Assembly (NCBI GenBank): GCA_963971405.1
Contig: OZ020489.1
Location: 23,648,290 to 23,712,289 of the forward strand
Reading direction: 5' to 3'
DNA from: Psococerastis gibbosa
Lineage: Eukaryota; Arthropoda; Insecta; Psocodea; Psocidae
Length of the DNA stretch: 64,000 nucleotides
The notes beneath the pieces are model-generated. The model did not search any database. It was not told the DNA's origin and worked only from the letters and a program-made list of their open reading frames with translations. Both the position numbers and the translations under genes were made by a program. How positions within the stretch are numbered: the first letter of the stretch is position 1; the number at the start of each line of letters is the position of its first letter. Below are positions 12,673 through 24,532 of the stretch, piece by piece.

Positions 12673-13130
12673 ATATATTTTTTTCAATAAAAGATACATA
12701 AAATAAACACTATTGAATTACCATCTGCATCACCAAGCGCAGCTGGTAAAGAGTACATACAGTATGTATATACAATATACTGTATATACAACACGGCATT
12801 TGCATTTAGTATTCTTAGTACTAGTGACATAGAGACCATTTGTAGCGCCTAGAGGCCAAGTGACATTTTTTGCGATTTGGAGTTTAAGTGGAGTGCACTA
12901 TGTTTATATTGTCACTCATGATGTTCTTTAACTTAGAAGCTAACAGGAACATCTCTATCACTCCGTGACCATGCTAGAATACATGGAAAATGGGTATATC
13001 TGCACATTTTCACTTGACTTTTCAATCATTTTTTCAAATTTCAATCTTGTCCCTTGCACCAGTTGCAGCACCAATTGGCCTTCATAATAGGCGCTTCATA
13101 TTAGAAGTAAAAAATGTCATAAGCTACTAA

Positions 13131-13300
13131 GGGGGGTATTCCATATACGTCAATCGTCAACGAAAAATTGAAAAATGACGTTTTAGCAGACATTAAAGAC
13201 ATACTAAAAATTCTGCTACCACGTCAATTTACGTCATTTTGACGTCATTTTTCAATTTTTCGTTGACGTTGTACGTATGTGGAATGGGCACCTTATTAGT
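13131..13300. mobile_element. Palindromic MITE B (TTA-target guild)
   Basis: gggtattccatatacgtcaa to tacgtatgtggaatgggcacc, with core tagcagacattaaagacata. The arms pair (gacgtcatttttcaattt). Confidence 0.85.
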
Positions 13301-13512
13301 ACATAATTATTATAATTCAACAAAATCATTCAACAATATTTAACTACTAGTACATTATAACTACGCCATTGGCCCGAATTCACACTCTAATAGTTATTCG
13401 ATCCAATATGTATTCGTTCTATGTTCAATATAATTCTCTTTAATAATTTTACAAAATTCCCGAATTGGGTAGAAAAGCGTTTAGAGAATTCATATTGAAA
13501 TATTGTTATCAG

Positions 13513-13700
13513 CATGGCCGTGCCCAGGGGGTGGTCCATGGGGTCTGGACCCCCCCCCCCCCCCGAAATAAATTTTTGTATGTAAACCTGTATGGTTTGA
13601 AGAATTTATCCATTAATTCATTAATAAATTATTGAATTACGTTTTAAACAAAATTGGACCCCCCCCCCCCCGAAATCATCAAAACCTGGGCACGGTCTTG
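13513..13700. mobile_element. 188-bp hAT MITE
   Basis: Perfect target duplication GTTATCAG (13505-13512 and 13701-13708). Ends CATGGCCGTGCCCAGG and CCTGGGCACGGTCTTG. C runs at about 13550-13564 and 13660-13671. Confidence 0.93.
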
Positions 13701-13971
13701 GTTATCAGGTATCCCACTGTGCGGTACCTTCCCCTAATTTTGAAAATTAGTGGAATTTTATACAAAACTAAGCTGTAAAATGTATATGTAGAAGTACAAT
13801 ACCTATATCATTGAATATATAACACTAGTGTTACATATATGCATATTCAATGCCTATATATACGATTTGAATCAGAATTTAGACATTATATACTATCCAA
13901 TTTTTCTTAGACCCATAATATTGGTTTTTTGAAATTTGTCCAATATTCGAGTGTGTAATAGCCAAATAGCC

Positions 13972-14115
13972 AAGGGCGGATCCAGCGGGGGGGGGGGGGG
14001 GGGCAAGTTGTTTGTATAAGTTTAAAAGGTAACTTTTTTGTGGTAAAGTTGAGTTTTATTCCTTTTTTTTTACTAGGTATCTTATGAATTTACTCATTTG
14101 GGGGGGGGGGTGTCA
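13972..14115. mobile_element. hAT MITE of the 41797 family, right end lost
   Basis: caagggcggatccagc, a long G run at 13986-14004, the shared ttactaggtatctta core, then a second G run at 14101. No terminal repeat on the right. Confidence 0.65.
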
Positions 14116-14559
14116 TGACCGAGTAATAAGGAAGGAACTGGGAAGGGAGTTTAGTTTTCTCTCACATGTTTCAATATTTTCAGAACTGTCATGACTAGAA
14201 GTTAGTGTTATGGAGTTATGGCAATTTACAGGATGTAGAAACCGTGGGAATATCTACGTGAACAATACAGTAGCTTTCATAGCAAATACATTGAAACGGA
14301 TGTGGAAAATCAGTCGAGCGCTCATTGGTCGGTAGCACACTAATCGTACCGCCTACCTCTTTATTGACCGATATTGGTAATTATTAGACGTGATGGTTTC
14401 CCACAGCACTGTGGGTAGTCTCATTTCCTCTCCATTATGATCTAGGTATTAAATGATCATGTAAGGAATTTGAACAAATTTAGCCGTCAATAATAATACG
14501 AGTATGTTTTATCAATAAAACTCGACTAGGACAAAAATAAATTTCCTAGTACCTACAAG

Positions 14560-14758
14560 CATGGCCGTGCCCAGGGGGGAGGTCGAAGGCCCCCCCCCCC
14601 CAAAAAAAAATATATATTTGAAGAATTGATTGGAATAAATTTATTTGATTTATTTGAGTTTGAACACTGGATAGAATGGACTTTCATTAATAAATTATGT
14701 AAAAAAAAAAAGTTTTGGACCCCCCCCCCCTTGAAATCAAAACCTGGATACGGCCTGG
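14560..14758. mobile_element. 199-bp hAT MITE, same family as 13513
   Basis: Perfect target duplication CCTACAAG (14552-14559 and 14759-14766). Left end CATGGCCGTGCCCAGG; right end CCTGGATACGGCC. Two C runs near the ends. Confidence 0.92.
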
Positions 14759-14869
14759 CCTACAAGTCAACTGGAGGGACCCCATAAAGAATGAAATTGT
14801 GCTAGAGGCGGTGGAAGACAGCTGCCACCTCATATAAAAGTAAAAGAGCGAAATAGGTACTTGGTAGGA

Positions 14870-15207
14870 TTTTTTTTTTTTTTCTAGCGTCGGCGATGGG
14901 GAGCCATTCAGCCACTAATGTGCGACATTAATCAATTCTTAAATAGCTTTTTTATTGTTTTTTAAAAAATTATGTAACGCAAAATATATCGTAGGGCTGC
15001 ATGTTTGTAGGATTGAAAGGAGATTGAAAGGCCTGACTATGGACTTTGGGAGGCTAGTTAGGAGGACTGTTCGCTGTGCTGAGTATGATGGGCATTCTAA
15101 TATGATATGTTGTAGGGTTTCAGTTGACCCCGGACAAGTGTCGCACATGCCACTGGGGTCCCTACCTATCTTCCACAAGTACCTCTTCGTGACCCCGTGG
15201 CCGTGGT
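14870..15207 (-). mobile_element. 5'-truncated LINE with zinc knuckle and poly(A)
   Basis: Minus strand: frame 14939-15178 encodes MCDTCPGSTETLQHIILECP, the C-terminal CCHC knuckle (CxxC...H...C) typical of LINE ORF2, and ends with a stop. About 55 bases of 3' untranslated sequence and a poly(A) tail follow (poly-T at 14870-14883 on the plus strand). TAGGAT just outside both ends may be the target duplication. This is a classic 5'-truncated, target-primed insertion. Confidence 0.75.
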
Positions 15208-15244
15208 GATAGGATATAATATAATAATAATATAATATTATTTA

Positions 15245-15430
15245 AGACACGAAAATTTGGTACACACCATCATTGAGGGCATAGTGGAAGGAACCAATAA
15301 AAGCGGACGGCCGAAGAAAGAATTCATGGATCAACTGAAGCAGGACGCAGGAGCTCGAAGGTATCAAAACCGAAGCGGAAGGCGCTGGATCGAGACCGCT
15401 GGAGGATCATATGCCGGGAATTGCTGCCAA
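15245..15430 (+). pseudogene. LINE reverse transcriptase C-terminal remnant
   Basis: Plus-strand frame reads HTIIEGIVEGTNKSGRPKKE, then MDQLKQDAGA and a tryptophan-rich end. This has the GRPRxx pattern of the last residues of LINE ORF2 proteins. It lies just past the opposite-strand LINE at 14870-15207 and is a separate fragment. Confidence 0.6.
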
Positions 15431-15715
15431 CCAATCGTTGAGAATTCCAACTTATGCGTTTTCCCTCTATGCTTGCTTTACTAAACTGAGAGCAACTGCC
15501 GATTGCTAATGCCTTGTTGCATTGTGACAAAGCCCGGATTAAGTTAAAAATATATGAGTTGCTTGTCATTGTCTATGACCTTCCCCAGTTGTTTTAGTCG
15601 TGACAAACTGTCATATTGCTGTCTAAATGTGACATGTCACCTTTATCCTTCACCGCCGTTTGCCCTCTACTCTACTCAAACCTATACTTAAGGTTGCCCA
15701 AACAATATTTCACTA

Positions 15716-15944
15716 TTACATGTAGCGTAGTGGTACGGACTCTGACTTTCACCCGAAAGGTTGTTGGTTCGAGTCCCACACTGGATACATTTTCTGGCCA
15801 CGCTGGGCATTAAATGCAGGCGGTCCCGGGCCTTCCTAGTTTGAATGTAAGAGAGGGCTTTATAGCCCTAACTCCGCTAGGTTGGCTTAGAAATATAAAC
15901 AATAAAAGTCCTTATTTATTTATTTATTTATTTATTTATTACAG
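15716..15944 (+). mobile_element. tRNA-derived SINE, full length
   Basis: The head has pol III box A (tagcgtagtggt) and box B (ggttcgagtccc). The body has cattttctggccacgc, ggtcccgggccttcctag and a hairpin gagggctttatagccct; the tail is (TTTA/TATT)n. ATTACA on both sides (15715-15720 and about 15938-15943) is the likely target duplication. It has no proper acceptor stem, so it is not a working tRNA gene. Confidence 0.85.
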
Positions 15945-16065
15945 ACGAAGTTTAGACGCTTGTGCCCCTAAATCCAATTGCATTTGTTGATCATCTTAGG
16001 GATTCTTCACTTCTATGTGGCAGTCTTGTAAATTTGTTAAATAGGCACATATTACACATTCCTTA

Positions 16066-16244
16066 GGTGGCTATTCCACTTGTCAATATTCCGTCATTTA
16101 TGCATCAATAATAAGTCTCTACTATATTATAACTTAATTTAAATAAATAAGTTAAGTATCTAAATAATATAGTCTCCTTAAAACAAACATTTCATCAATT
16201 TTTGATGCACAAATGGCGGAATATTGACAAGTGGAATAGCCGCC
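16066..16244. mobile_element. Palindromic MITE K (TTA-target guild)
   Basis: 179 bp flanked by TTA (16063-16065 and 16245-16247). Ends GGTGGCTATTCCACTTGTCA and complement. Confidence 0.9.
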
Positions 16245-16313
16245 TTAAACAGACTGTCTCAGTAATGCAGCTAGTATGGCAAGACTTCCCCCATAAATTA
16301 ATATCCCCGTAAT

Positions 16314-16418
16314 TTATTAATGGATGAATTCTTCAAACAATACAGGTTTACATTTTAAAAAAATATTTCGGGGAGGGGGGTCCGGACCCCATGGACCACC
16401 CCCCTGGGCACGGCCATG
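16314..16418. mobile_element. hAT MITE of the 13513 family, one end
   Basis: Inverted copy of the left half of 13513-13700 ending CCTGGGCACGGCCATG. The other end is missing. Confidence 0.7.
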
Positions 16419-16942
16419 GCAATAGCCCCCCCCCCCCCCCCATTAATACGAATCCTGTAGTTATTGCCTTACTATTTACCTAATACTTAGCTTATTACAC
16501 TATTATTATTGTTAACCTTACCGCACATTTACCTCTATCCAATTTGTCCGACTCCTTATGAAGTTTGTATACTAACCTCAGTAAACTATATTTCGGAATC
16601 GGATAATAATTATGATAACGGGGGAAAAAAGCAATTTATCATAGTCGCGGGGCAGGAAATACGTGGCGGGGTCGCTATCATTTGTCTTGCGCATTTAATT
16701 TGATTTCGTAATTCAGAGCCCAAAGTGCTAGAAACCAGGTGGCAGGCCACCTCATCCTTGCACCCCTACCCTGCAACATAATGGCCCTCAAACTGGGGAG
16801 TGACGGTAGTGGGGTGTCCCCCAACTTTGTCTATAATAAATTTTTATTGCTTTCCCATGCATGTCATTAATTGGTGAATTCACTGCTGTGTGTTTTTAAT
16901 TCGGTTTTGCAGCCGATCATCATCCCGCTGTATTTTGCCACT

Positions 16943-16972
16943 CACAAGTAAGTAAGTAAGTAAGTAATATAT
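16943..16972. repeat. (GTAA)n microsatellite
   Basis: Five gtaa units at 16948-16967. May be a LINE tail as at 60656. Confidence 0.85.
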
Positions 16973-17341
16973 TTATCCCAATTTTAAAGTTTACGTTTTT
17001 TTCTTTTTCTTTAGCCACAGGCAGTGCCGTGTGTGGCTTAAATACAGGGAATCGTTATTAGAATAAATAGGTTAGTCTGTAAGTGACAGGTTAATGTTAG
17101 TTAGGATAGGGTACGATAAAGGTTAGTGATGTTGTGTTTCAGAGTGCGCGTTTTTAGTTAAAGTTTTTATATTATTTACGTTTACTTGTTTAGATGCCTT
17201 TTAATTTTTTTCATAAATATTTTTAAGTTTACAGTACATTGGTGACATCTTGGCAAAAATTTTGGAAGTGTTCAGACATTAAACTACTTTAATGTAGCCC
17301 GCTAGAATCTGTCCTATTATAATAGGGTATCTTCTTTTAAT

Positions 17342-17585
17342 AGCCGGCCGCCATACCAAGTTGAATCCAGCGGACCAGAGCAGGTTCAAAGCTGCAGATA
17401 AATTGGTCGTGTGCACAGTGCCGGTTGGGAAACATGGTAGGACTTGTCCTGGTCACCTCCGAACTAATCGTGTGACTTCACTGTGTTTCCCAAGTGGTTC
17501 GGAATCCACTATAATCAGGAGGTCCACTGGAGTCCTATGGGCCCACACCGTGGCCTGGGACTGTGTCAAACCATACTACTACTAC
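17342..17585 (+). mobile_element. 244-bp SINE, copy 2, with target duplication
   Basis: Same start, length and (TAC)n tail as copy 1. It is flanked by ATCTTCTTTTAAT at 17329-17341 and 17586-17598, a 13-base perfect target duplication. This shows insertion by target-primed reverse transcription and fixes the element ends. Confidence 0.93.
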
Positions 17586-17599
17586 ATCTTCTTTTAATG

Positions 17600-18795
17600 A
17601 ATCTGTTAAGTTGGGTTGATTAGTTGCTAAAATTTTCGTATGCCGTTTCTGTGGGGAAACTTTGGAGCACTACAGTATTATGCTGTCGTCGTATTCATTT
17701 GAAAATTATTTAGGGCTGATATTTATGTCAATATATCTGCCCATATTACCCTATAGTTTGCACGGCAGTATGATATTTAAAAAAATGATATGCCGTAAAG
17801 AAAAACTATAGAAGGAGTGAAACTTTTGTATGATATTTTCCTTAATCATCTATAGCCTTTAAATAGCAGCCAATAAGATAGAAAAAAGGCGAGAAGGCAA
17901 GCGAGACTAGAGACATCTTGCGGACAACTGCAAAACTAAGTGGCCTCCCGACAAACAAGATAGTGACGGTGCTTTTCGTCACACAAAAAGGTTGCGCATC
18001 AGTATCTCAAAGCATCCCATATTTTTTTTTTTTTTTTTTATTGGCTTAAGGGTATACAGCCAAATCCAACCAGGCAAAAGACTGCTATCGGGAGCTCACT
18101 GGACAACGAGGTTGCCCAGGGACCGTCTAAAACAGCTTGCCCAACGTTCTACCACTTTTGTCCGATACACCCCATATAAGGTGTTACAATTAAAAATAAA
18201 AAAAATAAAAATTAGGGTCCTGAGATTTACTACATCTATTGGAGGCCCTAAAACCTGCCGCTGTGCTGGTAAGACATGACGAGCCAATATTAATTGGCTT
18301 GTCTAGCAGAACCTGATAGGCCGTGAATAGATCCTTTATTTAGGCCTAGTGGCTGTTAGCGACATGATAGCTGCCCTTGGCTGTGACATCAGCAGCCTTG
18401 GATGCTGTACCTGCACCTGTACTTGGCTAGTCAACCGCGTCTGACCACACTGACACTCCTGCCGTCTCTTGTCCTTCTTAAAAACCCACAAATCAAATCA
18501 CATCGGCGCGGCACCTCATTTTGGAGTGTCACTATTTTTTAGATCACCATTCATTATTTTCTCTCCAGCTATAACAGATCTTGTACTAGTATAGACATTC
18601 TAGGACTCTCCACTGTATGTATGTTCAAGTGTTCAAAAGGGTGAGGGGGGGGGGGGGGTGTTTGGATTATTTGTTTTCCTTGAATGGGCAATGCTATATT
18701 GCATGTATATTCATTAGGCTACGGTACCTACTGTAGGTACCTTTTTGTAAGTTGTAAGCTATAAACATATTCATACCTGACTTACTTCTTACTTA
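17600..18795. other. No gene recognised
   Basis: Poly-T at 18021-18040 and a G run at 18645. No repeats with visible ends. Confidence 0.5.
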
Positions 18796-18799
18796 CTTT

Positions 18800-19035
18800 A
18801 CTTTATCGGCGCATTATCACTCCCTTGGAGTCAGCGGCACGGATCTTCATCTTTCAGGTGTTTCGGTCTTGGGTATCATCCGGCGGGTCCTGAGGTCCTC
18901 CCTCACTTTCATTTCAAGGGACATCCTCGGTCGTCCTATAGGTCTTGTGCCCTCCACACGTTTTAGCAGGTGCCCATCTTCTCTTCTTATCGCATGGTCC
19001 CACCACTCCAGTCTTCGTTCCCTGACTCATAAGTT
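18800..19035 (-). pseudogene. LINE reverse transcriptase C-terminal remnant (RPIGRPR)
   Basis: Minus-strand translation gives LEWWDHAIRREDGHLLKR, then VEGTRPIGRPRMSLEMKVRE and DLRTRRM. The W-D-H/GH...RPIGRPR order is characteristic of LINE ORF2 tails. No long frame remains. Confidence 0.6.
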
Positions 19036-19894
19036 ACATAGCGTGGTGGATAAAAAACGCCGTGGTACGACCTAATAAGGGTCTGAGCCATGGCTGAGCC
19101 GCATGACCACTGCTCTATTTGAGGTGATGGCAGAACTGCACGTAATTTTCGTGCTGTATTTTGATTTGACTGCAGAATTCTGTTGAATTCTTCGGGTTGT
19201 AGGTGAAGGTAAGACCTGTATAGGACGTCGTAAATTCACTGTAGGAATTCTTTTGGCCATAATAGTTTTTAGACGTCAGTAACTATAACTATAGTTGTGA
19301 TCATCCAAGGTAAATCAATGTCCAATTGCTTTATTTCCTGCTGTCACGATTTTCCCATCACCTAGTCCAGGCTTCTCTGTAGATGTTTGATTATACTATA
19401 AAACGACGTGAAATAAGTTCGAGGGTTGCAGGAGGCCAATGTAACCTAAGTAGAAAGACTGGATTTTTTTGCCAAATTGTAACCTATCGAACTCCCTTCC
19501 TGGGCGGTACTCTTTGCCTAAGCTCGAGTTTGTGTAACCTGAGCCCCATGACTTATGACTTGCTACCGGAAGTCAAAATTTGAAAAGGTATAAACTGTTA
19601 TTTTTCTTACACTCTCATTTCATTTTTAGTTCTGGAGAGCACTATAATTGCTACGATAGCAAAAATATTTTTAAGAGTTTTATTATAATTTCAATATCTA
19701 TATTCTATAGACTATTAACTGATGTTGATTTTTTTCGATCGCCACATTAACATATTGTACCTTACTCCGGGTCAATAATGATAGCTACATTTTATTTATT
19801 ATTAACTTGAAACTTTTTAAATTTAAATAAACTTTACACTCTAATAAACTTGAAAACTTGATGCCTTTGATTTGAACTGTGCATGTACCCCGTG

Positions 19895-20032
19895 CAGGCC
19901 CGTACCCAGGATCTTTTTTTTTGGGGGGGGGGGGACAAGACCAATTTTTTTTTATATAAATGATATATCCGTAGTAATTCACCTGTGAGACTGTCAATCC
20001 AATGACCATCTGACCAAATTTTTTGGGGCGTG
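19895..20032. mobile_element. 138-bp hAT MITE, right end eroded
   Basis: Target duplication ACCCCGTG (19887-19894 and 20033-20040). The left end CAGGCCCGTACCCAGG is followed by T and G runs. The right inverted end is lost. Confidence 0.75.
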
Positions 20033-20435
20033 ACCCCGTGTACAGTAGTAAGTAGTGTACTACATTTTTAAATTAGCTTTCATTGAAGGTAGCCTATCAT
20101 AATCCATAATTACACAAAGTCACAATAATTTGGAATTTTAATTTTTCCAATGTACCTTAAGCCTCAGGCACACAAATGATATGCCAAACTAAATAGCTTT
20201 TATTTGTTGACTAACGCGACTTATGCTTACATTTGAAATTTTCGAGATACCGCCAAAGCCCCACAAAAAGTGGAACTTTGAGTGCGCCTATGTAGACCTA
20301 TGTACGACCATTTGACCCAGCTATTTTACAATCAGTTTTTTTTTATCTCACCTCAATATCCCCCATTATAACGGAGTTAATGAGGTGGTGAGGTGGATCA
20401 CCTTGTATATTGTGCTTACAAAAAGTTAAAAAATT

Positions 20436-20788
20436 ATATTTACAAAAACGGTGACGTGGTACCAGACATTCAAGACTTAGGTGGCGTTTCCATCGACCTC
20501 GCATTGCAGAATGCAAATGACATTGACGGAAATTAGAATTTTTCTTTTTATAGAAATCTATTAAAATGTTTGTACTTAACATATCCCATGACGCCATTTT
20601 ATAATTTTAGTTTGTTTGTGATTTTACTGTATGATCATTGATCAATTTTAACTATGGCATGGAGGAAAATAAACATTTCCGTCAATTTTGTAATGCGAGG
20701 TCGGTGGAAACCCCGCCTAAGTCTTGAATGTCTGCTACCGCGTCACTGTTTTTGTAAATAGCCCTAGCCGGTCGGTGGAATGGGCGCC
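20436..20788. mobile_element. Nested palindromic MITE C, left outer arm short
   Basis: Outer arms carry gtgacgtggtaccagacatt and cctagccggtcggtgg. The inner element runs from gtggcgtttccatcgacctc to gaggtcggtggaaaccccgc. Confidence 0.85.
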
Positions 20789-21307
20789 CTAGATAATAAA
20801 AATTTCAGTACTTAACCAAAAGTCTTGCACACGCAGACATGTGGCATCATGAATTCATGAATGAAGGGTTATAGCACGGATGGCCTGTACCGAGACCAAA
20901 TGGATGCGGATAACTTGCCCCTGAGACATCTGTCTTGACAAATTAAATGGCCCGTTAAAGCACTTCGCCTCCTGGGTGGCCCCGAAGACAATCGCCAAAA
21001 ATTAATTTTAACCAGCGTCTTCGTCATCTTGATTAATGGATCATATGAGTTATGACAAGTTTCTTCTGCTTCTATATTATTGCACAGTAACACGAAAAGT
21101 CCGTGCGAATAATTCGCACGAATGACGCTGGATTTACAGTATATATCCTACAAGAATTTTAAAGTAGATTAAAGTACCTATATGCATACCTAGTAAAATA
21201 TGCAATGTTTTGATGCTTAGGTTTTGTAGTGCTAATTCATTCAAAATTCTGATAATAGTCTAACTTATTCGGATTTCATGTGTAATGCATCAGGGTCATC
21301 ATTGGCA

Positions 21308-21423
21308 TAGGAGGGGTTTCCACATACGTCAATGGTAAATGTGGTATTGACGTTTTAGCAGACATTAAAGACATACTAAAAATGTTTGCTATACCACGTC
21401 AAAACCATATTTACCCCGCCATA
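21308..21423. mobile_element. Palindromic MITE B, partial
   Basis: gaggggtttccacatacgtc and the tagcagacattaaagacata core. The right arm is shortened and ends in accccgcc. Confidence 0.7.
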
Positions 21424-21429
21424 GGCGCA

Positions 21430-22250
21430 GACTTGGCAACAATTTTGGGGGTGCTCGGACATTACGCTAATAATAACTAAGGGAACTGTGCTCTGATATT
21501 TTTTTATGTCGTATTTGAATGAGTGTTTGGAGTTTGGTAGATCGTAACTTAACACTAGTGCTTACCCAAGTTACTTATATTAGTTTGTATACATTTATTT
21601 ATAGTTATGTAGTTTATAATAGTGAGGCGACTGAAGAGGTATGCGATTAACCTTTTATTAATGATAGAAAGACGTTGATTTGATAAGCATACCATTTGCC
21701 ATGTAGCCTAAATCTGTTTGATATAGTGGTAATCGTACGAAATTTAAACGAAGCCTATAGATGCAGTAAATTTAGCCTACATTATGTTAAAATGTTTAAT
21801 TTTTACTTCAGTTAATTTACAATAGGCTTATGATATTATGCAAAAAATTGAGCCCATATACAGTTGCTGTTTTGGTATGAATTTTATTGAATGTTGCCTG
21901 CAAAATAAATAGAGGGCCGAAAGACCCAAAATGAGCTCTGGTCATAAAGTCTCAGTCAGCTCTAAATATAATTAAGGAGCGCTCAGTAAAGCATAAAGTT
22001 AAAGAACATGTAAAGGCCGTAAAAAGAATTGCAGTTCTATTCGGGAACAATATGCTGTAGGTAGTTATTCCTATGTTGACAAAGCGAGCCGCCCTCGCTT
22101 GGCTTTAACTCATAACTTTGCTACCATTCATTCGTAATTTTAGAGACAGCCGTGGAACAGGGTGATTTTATTAAATATTCTCAATTTTAATGAAGGGTTA
22201 TTTCCTATGAAAATTATTCATAAAAAATACAGGTAATTACATATGAGTTA
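21430..22250. other. No gene recognised
   Basis: AT-rich. A weak TGGGC-type tail similar to 143-236 lies near 21905-21935. Confidence 0.45.
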
Positions 22251-22255
22251 ATTTT

Positions 22256-22337
22256 TTTCACAAACTCAAGTTTCACATGAAATTAAACAATTAATTATAT
22301 AAAATTAAATTTCAAGCGAAATTTGAGTTTGTGAAGT
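22256..22337. repeat. Short inverted repeat
   Basis: ttcacaaactcaagttt and aaatttgagtttgtgaa form a hairpin of about 17 bp with further A/T pairing inside. Confidence 0.6.
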
Positions 22338-22529
22338 GCTAAAAAACCAACTATTTCAAGCCTGTATTTCAAGAAAAATTCTCCGAGGTAGTACCTATTT
22401 TCCAACATTTCCCCCCCGAAGGGAGACCCCGGACGGATAGCTCCAGCTCCTAATTTATAATTTATCAACAGCTTGGTGGAGAGGAACCCATTTTTTCTTT
22501 CCCTGGATCCGGCTGCAAGTATCATGGTT

Positions 22530-22640
22530 CGGAAGGCATGTAAAGCAGGTGGCCCCGGGCCTTCATAGTTGAGTGTAAGAGAGGGCTTTATAGCCCTAAC
22601 TCCGCTAGGTTTGTTTAGTAATAGAACCAACAGAAATTAC
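22530..22640 (+). mobile_element. tRNA-derived SINE, 5'-truncated
   Basis: Body only, from ggttcggaaggcatgtaaag to agtaatagaacc, including the gagggctttatagccct hairpin. Confidence 0.7.
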
Positions 22641-22946
22641 TAATTTATTGTATTATAAATCTAATGTAAACTACAATACGATGTGTAATCATTCAATATT
22701 GCCCGTGAAGGCTGTTGGGGGCCCTGATTGAAGGGACAATGAAATTTTAATTGTGTAAAACTGTAAATGTGGTACGAGCATACACGAAGGCTACCCTGTC
22801 TACCCACTTGGTATCATACTACACTAGCGTAAGAGAATAAATTCCTTTTACCCCAGTTATTGAAATTTTTAAACATGACTGTGTCGCAGGCTCCAACTCC
22901 AAGTACTTCATTTACAGACAAACTTCAGCAAATCTGTAATTAATTT

Positions 22947-23272
22947 TTACAATGTAGACCTTATCATGAACATTATCATGCTGAGAGAGAGAATGACAAA
23001 GGCTGTTGTCGGAGTTGCACAAGTTTCACTTGTGATAATGGGTGCGCTTTTCCTCGAAAGCCGACAAAGCGAGTGCACCGAGCAACTGCTATCATCAGCT
23101 GGTAATGATCCTTGAGCAAGCCAATTTCGCCATGGTATATCATCCCGAGTGTCTTGTGTGGCAACCACTTTTCATAGTGCAGTGGTGTTACGTATGGTAA
23201 CATACCTAATCCATCACTAACGATGTACAAATTACAGTTTCTTTGTTTTGGTTTAAAATAGTTGTCGTTCAA
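22947..23272 (-). other. Unrecognised open stretch
   Basis: A 98-codon minus-strand frame with NLYIVSDGLGMLPYVTPLHY and KTLGMIYHGEIGLLKDHY. It looks more protein-like than its surroundings, but I cannot name a family, and it could be a transposon remnant. Confidence 0.3.
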
Positions 23273-23294
23273 ATCAACTCAAAATCGAATGACC

Positions 23295-23430
23295 CAGTGG
23301 CGGCCCCAAGGCACCATTGCACATTGCAGACTAGATAAAATGCACTTGCCACGTAAAACAAATGTAAATAGTTACCATAGTATGGAACCGTCCCCCCCCC
23401 CCCCACGAGAAATATTTCAGTCCGCCCTTG
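23295..23430. mobile_element. 136-bp hAT MITE
   Basis: Ends CAGTGGCGG / CCGCCCTTG. Flanks GAATGACC and GAATGACT (7 of 8). C run at 23391-23404. Confidence 0.8.
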
Positions 23431-23544
23431 GAATGACTGGAGGGCAACTATATGATTTCTAGCAATTTTTTAGTTGGATTGACACTCAAAACGAAATGAA
23501 ACCGTGCCGGTATCTACTCATGGAAAATTCCATTAATGTTCGTA

Positions 23545-23856
23545 TATGTACCACCGACCTCGCATTGAAGAATGCAAATGACATTGACGGAAATGTTTGT
23601 TTTCCTCTATGCCATAGTTAAAATTGATCAATGATCATACAGTAAAATCACGAACAAACAAACTAAAATTAAAAAAATGGGATATGTTAAGTACAAACAT
23701 TTTAATAGATTTCTATAAAAGAAAAATTCTAATTTCGGTCAATGTCACTTGCATTCTGCAATGCGAGGTCGGTGGAAACCCCGCCTAAGTCTTGAATGTC
23801 TGCTACCACGTCACCGTATTTGTATTTAGCCCTAGCCGGTCGGTGGAAACCGCGCC
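23545..23856. mobile_element. Nested palindromic MITE C, left outer arm missing
   Basis: The inner element (ccaccgacctcgcattg...) is followed by the right outer arm tagccctagccggtcggtgg and cgcgcc. The inner core is inverted relative to 34357-34740. Confidence 0.85.
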
Positions 23857-23875
23857 TTAGAGACTGCTACTCTGA

Positions 23876-23942
23876 AAAGAGAAGTCGTGCTCTTGCCGCA
23901 GGTTTTTTTTAACCAGAATGTTTTTCTTCTGCTGGGAGCCAT
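23876..23942 (-). pseudogene. Short LINE C-terminal remnant
   Basis: About 65 bases clearly similar to the LINE tail at 10700-10800 (shared caggttttt, aaccaggatgtt and ttcttc...ggagcc segments), on the same strand. It is frameshifted and abuts the palindromic MITE ending at 23856. Confidence 0.5.
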
Positions 23943-24030
23943 CAATCTTCCTATCTTTGTTTGGATTGTAACAAGCGGACAGTGGCGTAGGGGTCCGGTT
24001 TGCAACTAGCAGCAATTTGCCCACGTCTTA

Positions 24031-24192
24031 GGCGGGTATTCCACATACGTCAATCGTCAATGAAAAATTGAAAAATGACGTAACAATGACGTAAATTGAC
24101 GTGGTAGCAGAATTTTTAGTATGTCTTTAATGTCTGCTAAAACGTCATTTTTCAATTTTTCATTGACGATTGACATATGTGGAATACCCGCC
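24031..24192. mobile_element. Palindromic MITE B
   Basis: Ends GGCGGGTATTCCACATACG and its complement, flanked by TTA and TAA. The core is inverted relative to 34978-35129. Confidence 0.9.
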
Positions 24193-24477
24193 TAATACAA
24201 GTATACCTCAGAAAGACACGAATTGCCTATATAAATCTTATTGAATGAAACCTTGTCCCAGGTGTGCAATGCAATTATATATATTAAAATTAAAAGAACC
24301 TTTTAACAGTAAAAAAAAAAATGCTACAAAATGGGGTATCTACTACTTTTGGCCATTCCATTCAGTATTTCGTGGCTAGTGCGGTAATGAGCTGACATCA
24401 GAGCAATACCAGTCAGTCGCTCATTTTCCATCAAGTTTCTAAAACATGACTTAAATGAACAATTATCTATTTTGCTA

Positions 24478-24532
24478 AATTTGGGGGTCCAAACCTAGCG
24501 GACCGCCCCCCCCCCCTTGGCCATGCCACTAA
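24478..24532. mobile_element. hAT MITE end fragment
   Basis: gggggtccaaacc, C run and ccttggccatgcc, an end of the same class. Confidence 0.45.

Noticed and set aside
15716-15790. A tRNA gene at the head of the SINE.
   Set aside because: No acceptor-stem pairing, and the same head recurs in several SINE copies with the same body.
16913-16947. A 35-base segment with good acceptor (ttttgcag) and donor (gtaagt), reading PIIIPLYFATH, as a micro-exon.
   Set aside because: The donor lies in a (GTAA)n microsatellite of the kind found after a LINE at 60656, so the border may be fortuitous. No partner exons were seen.
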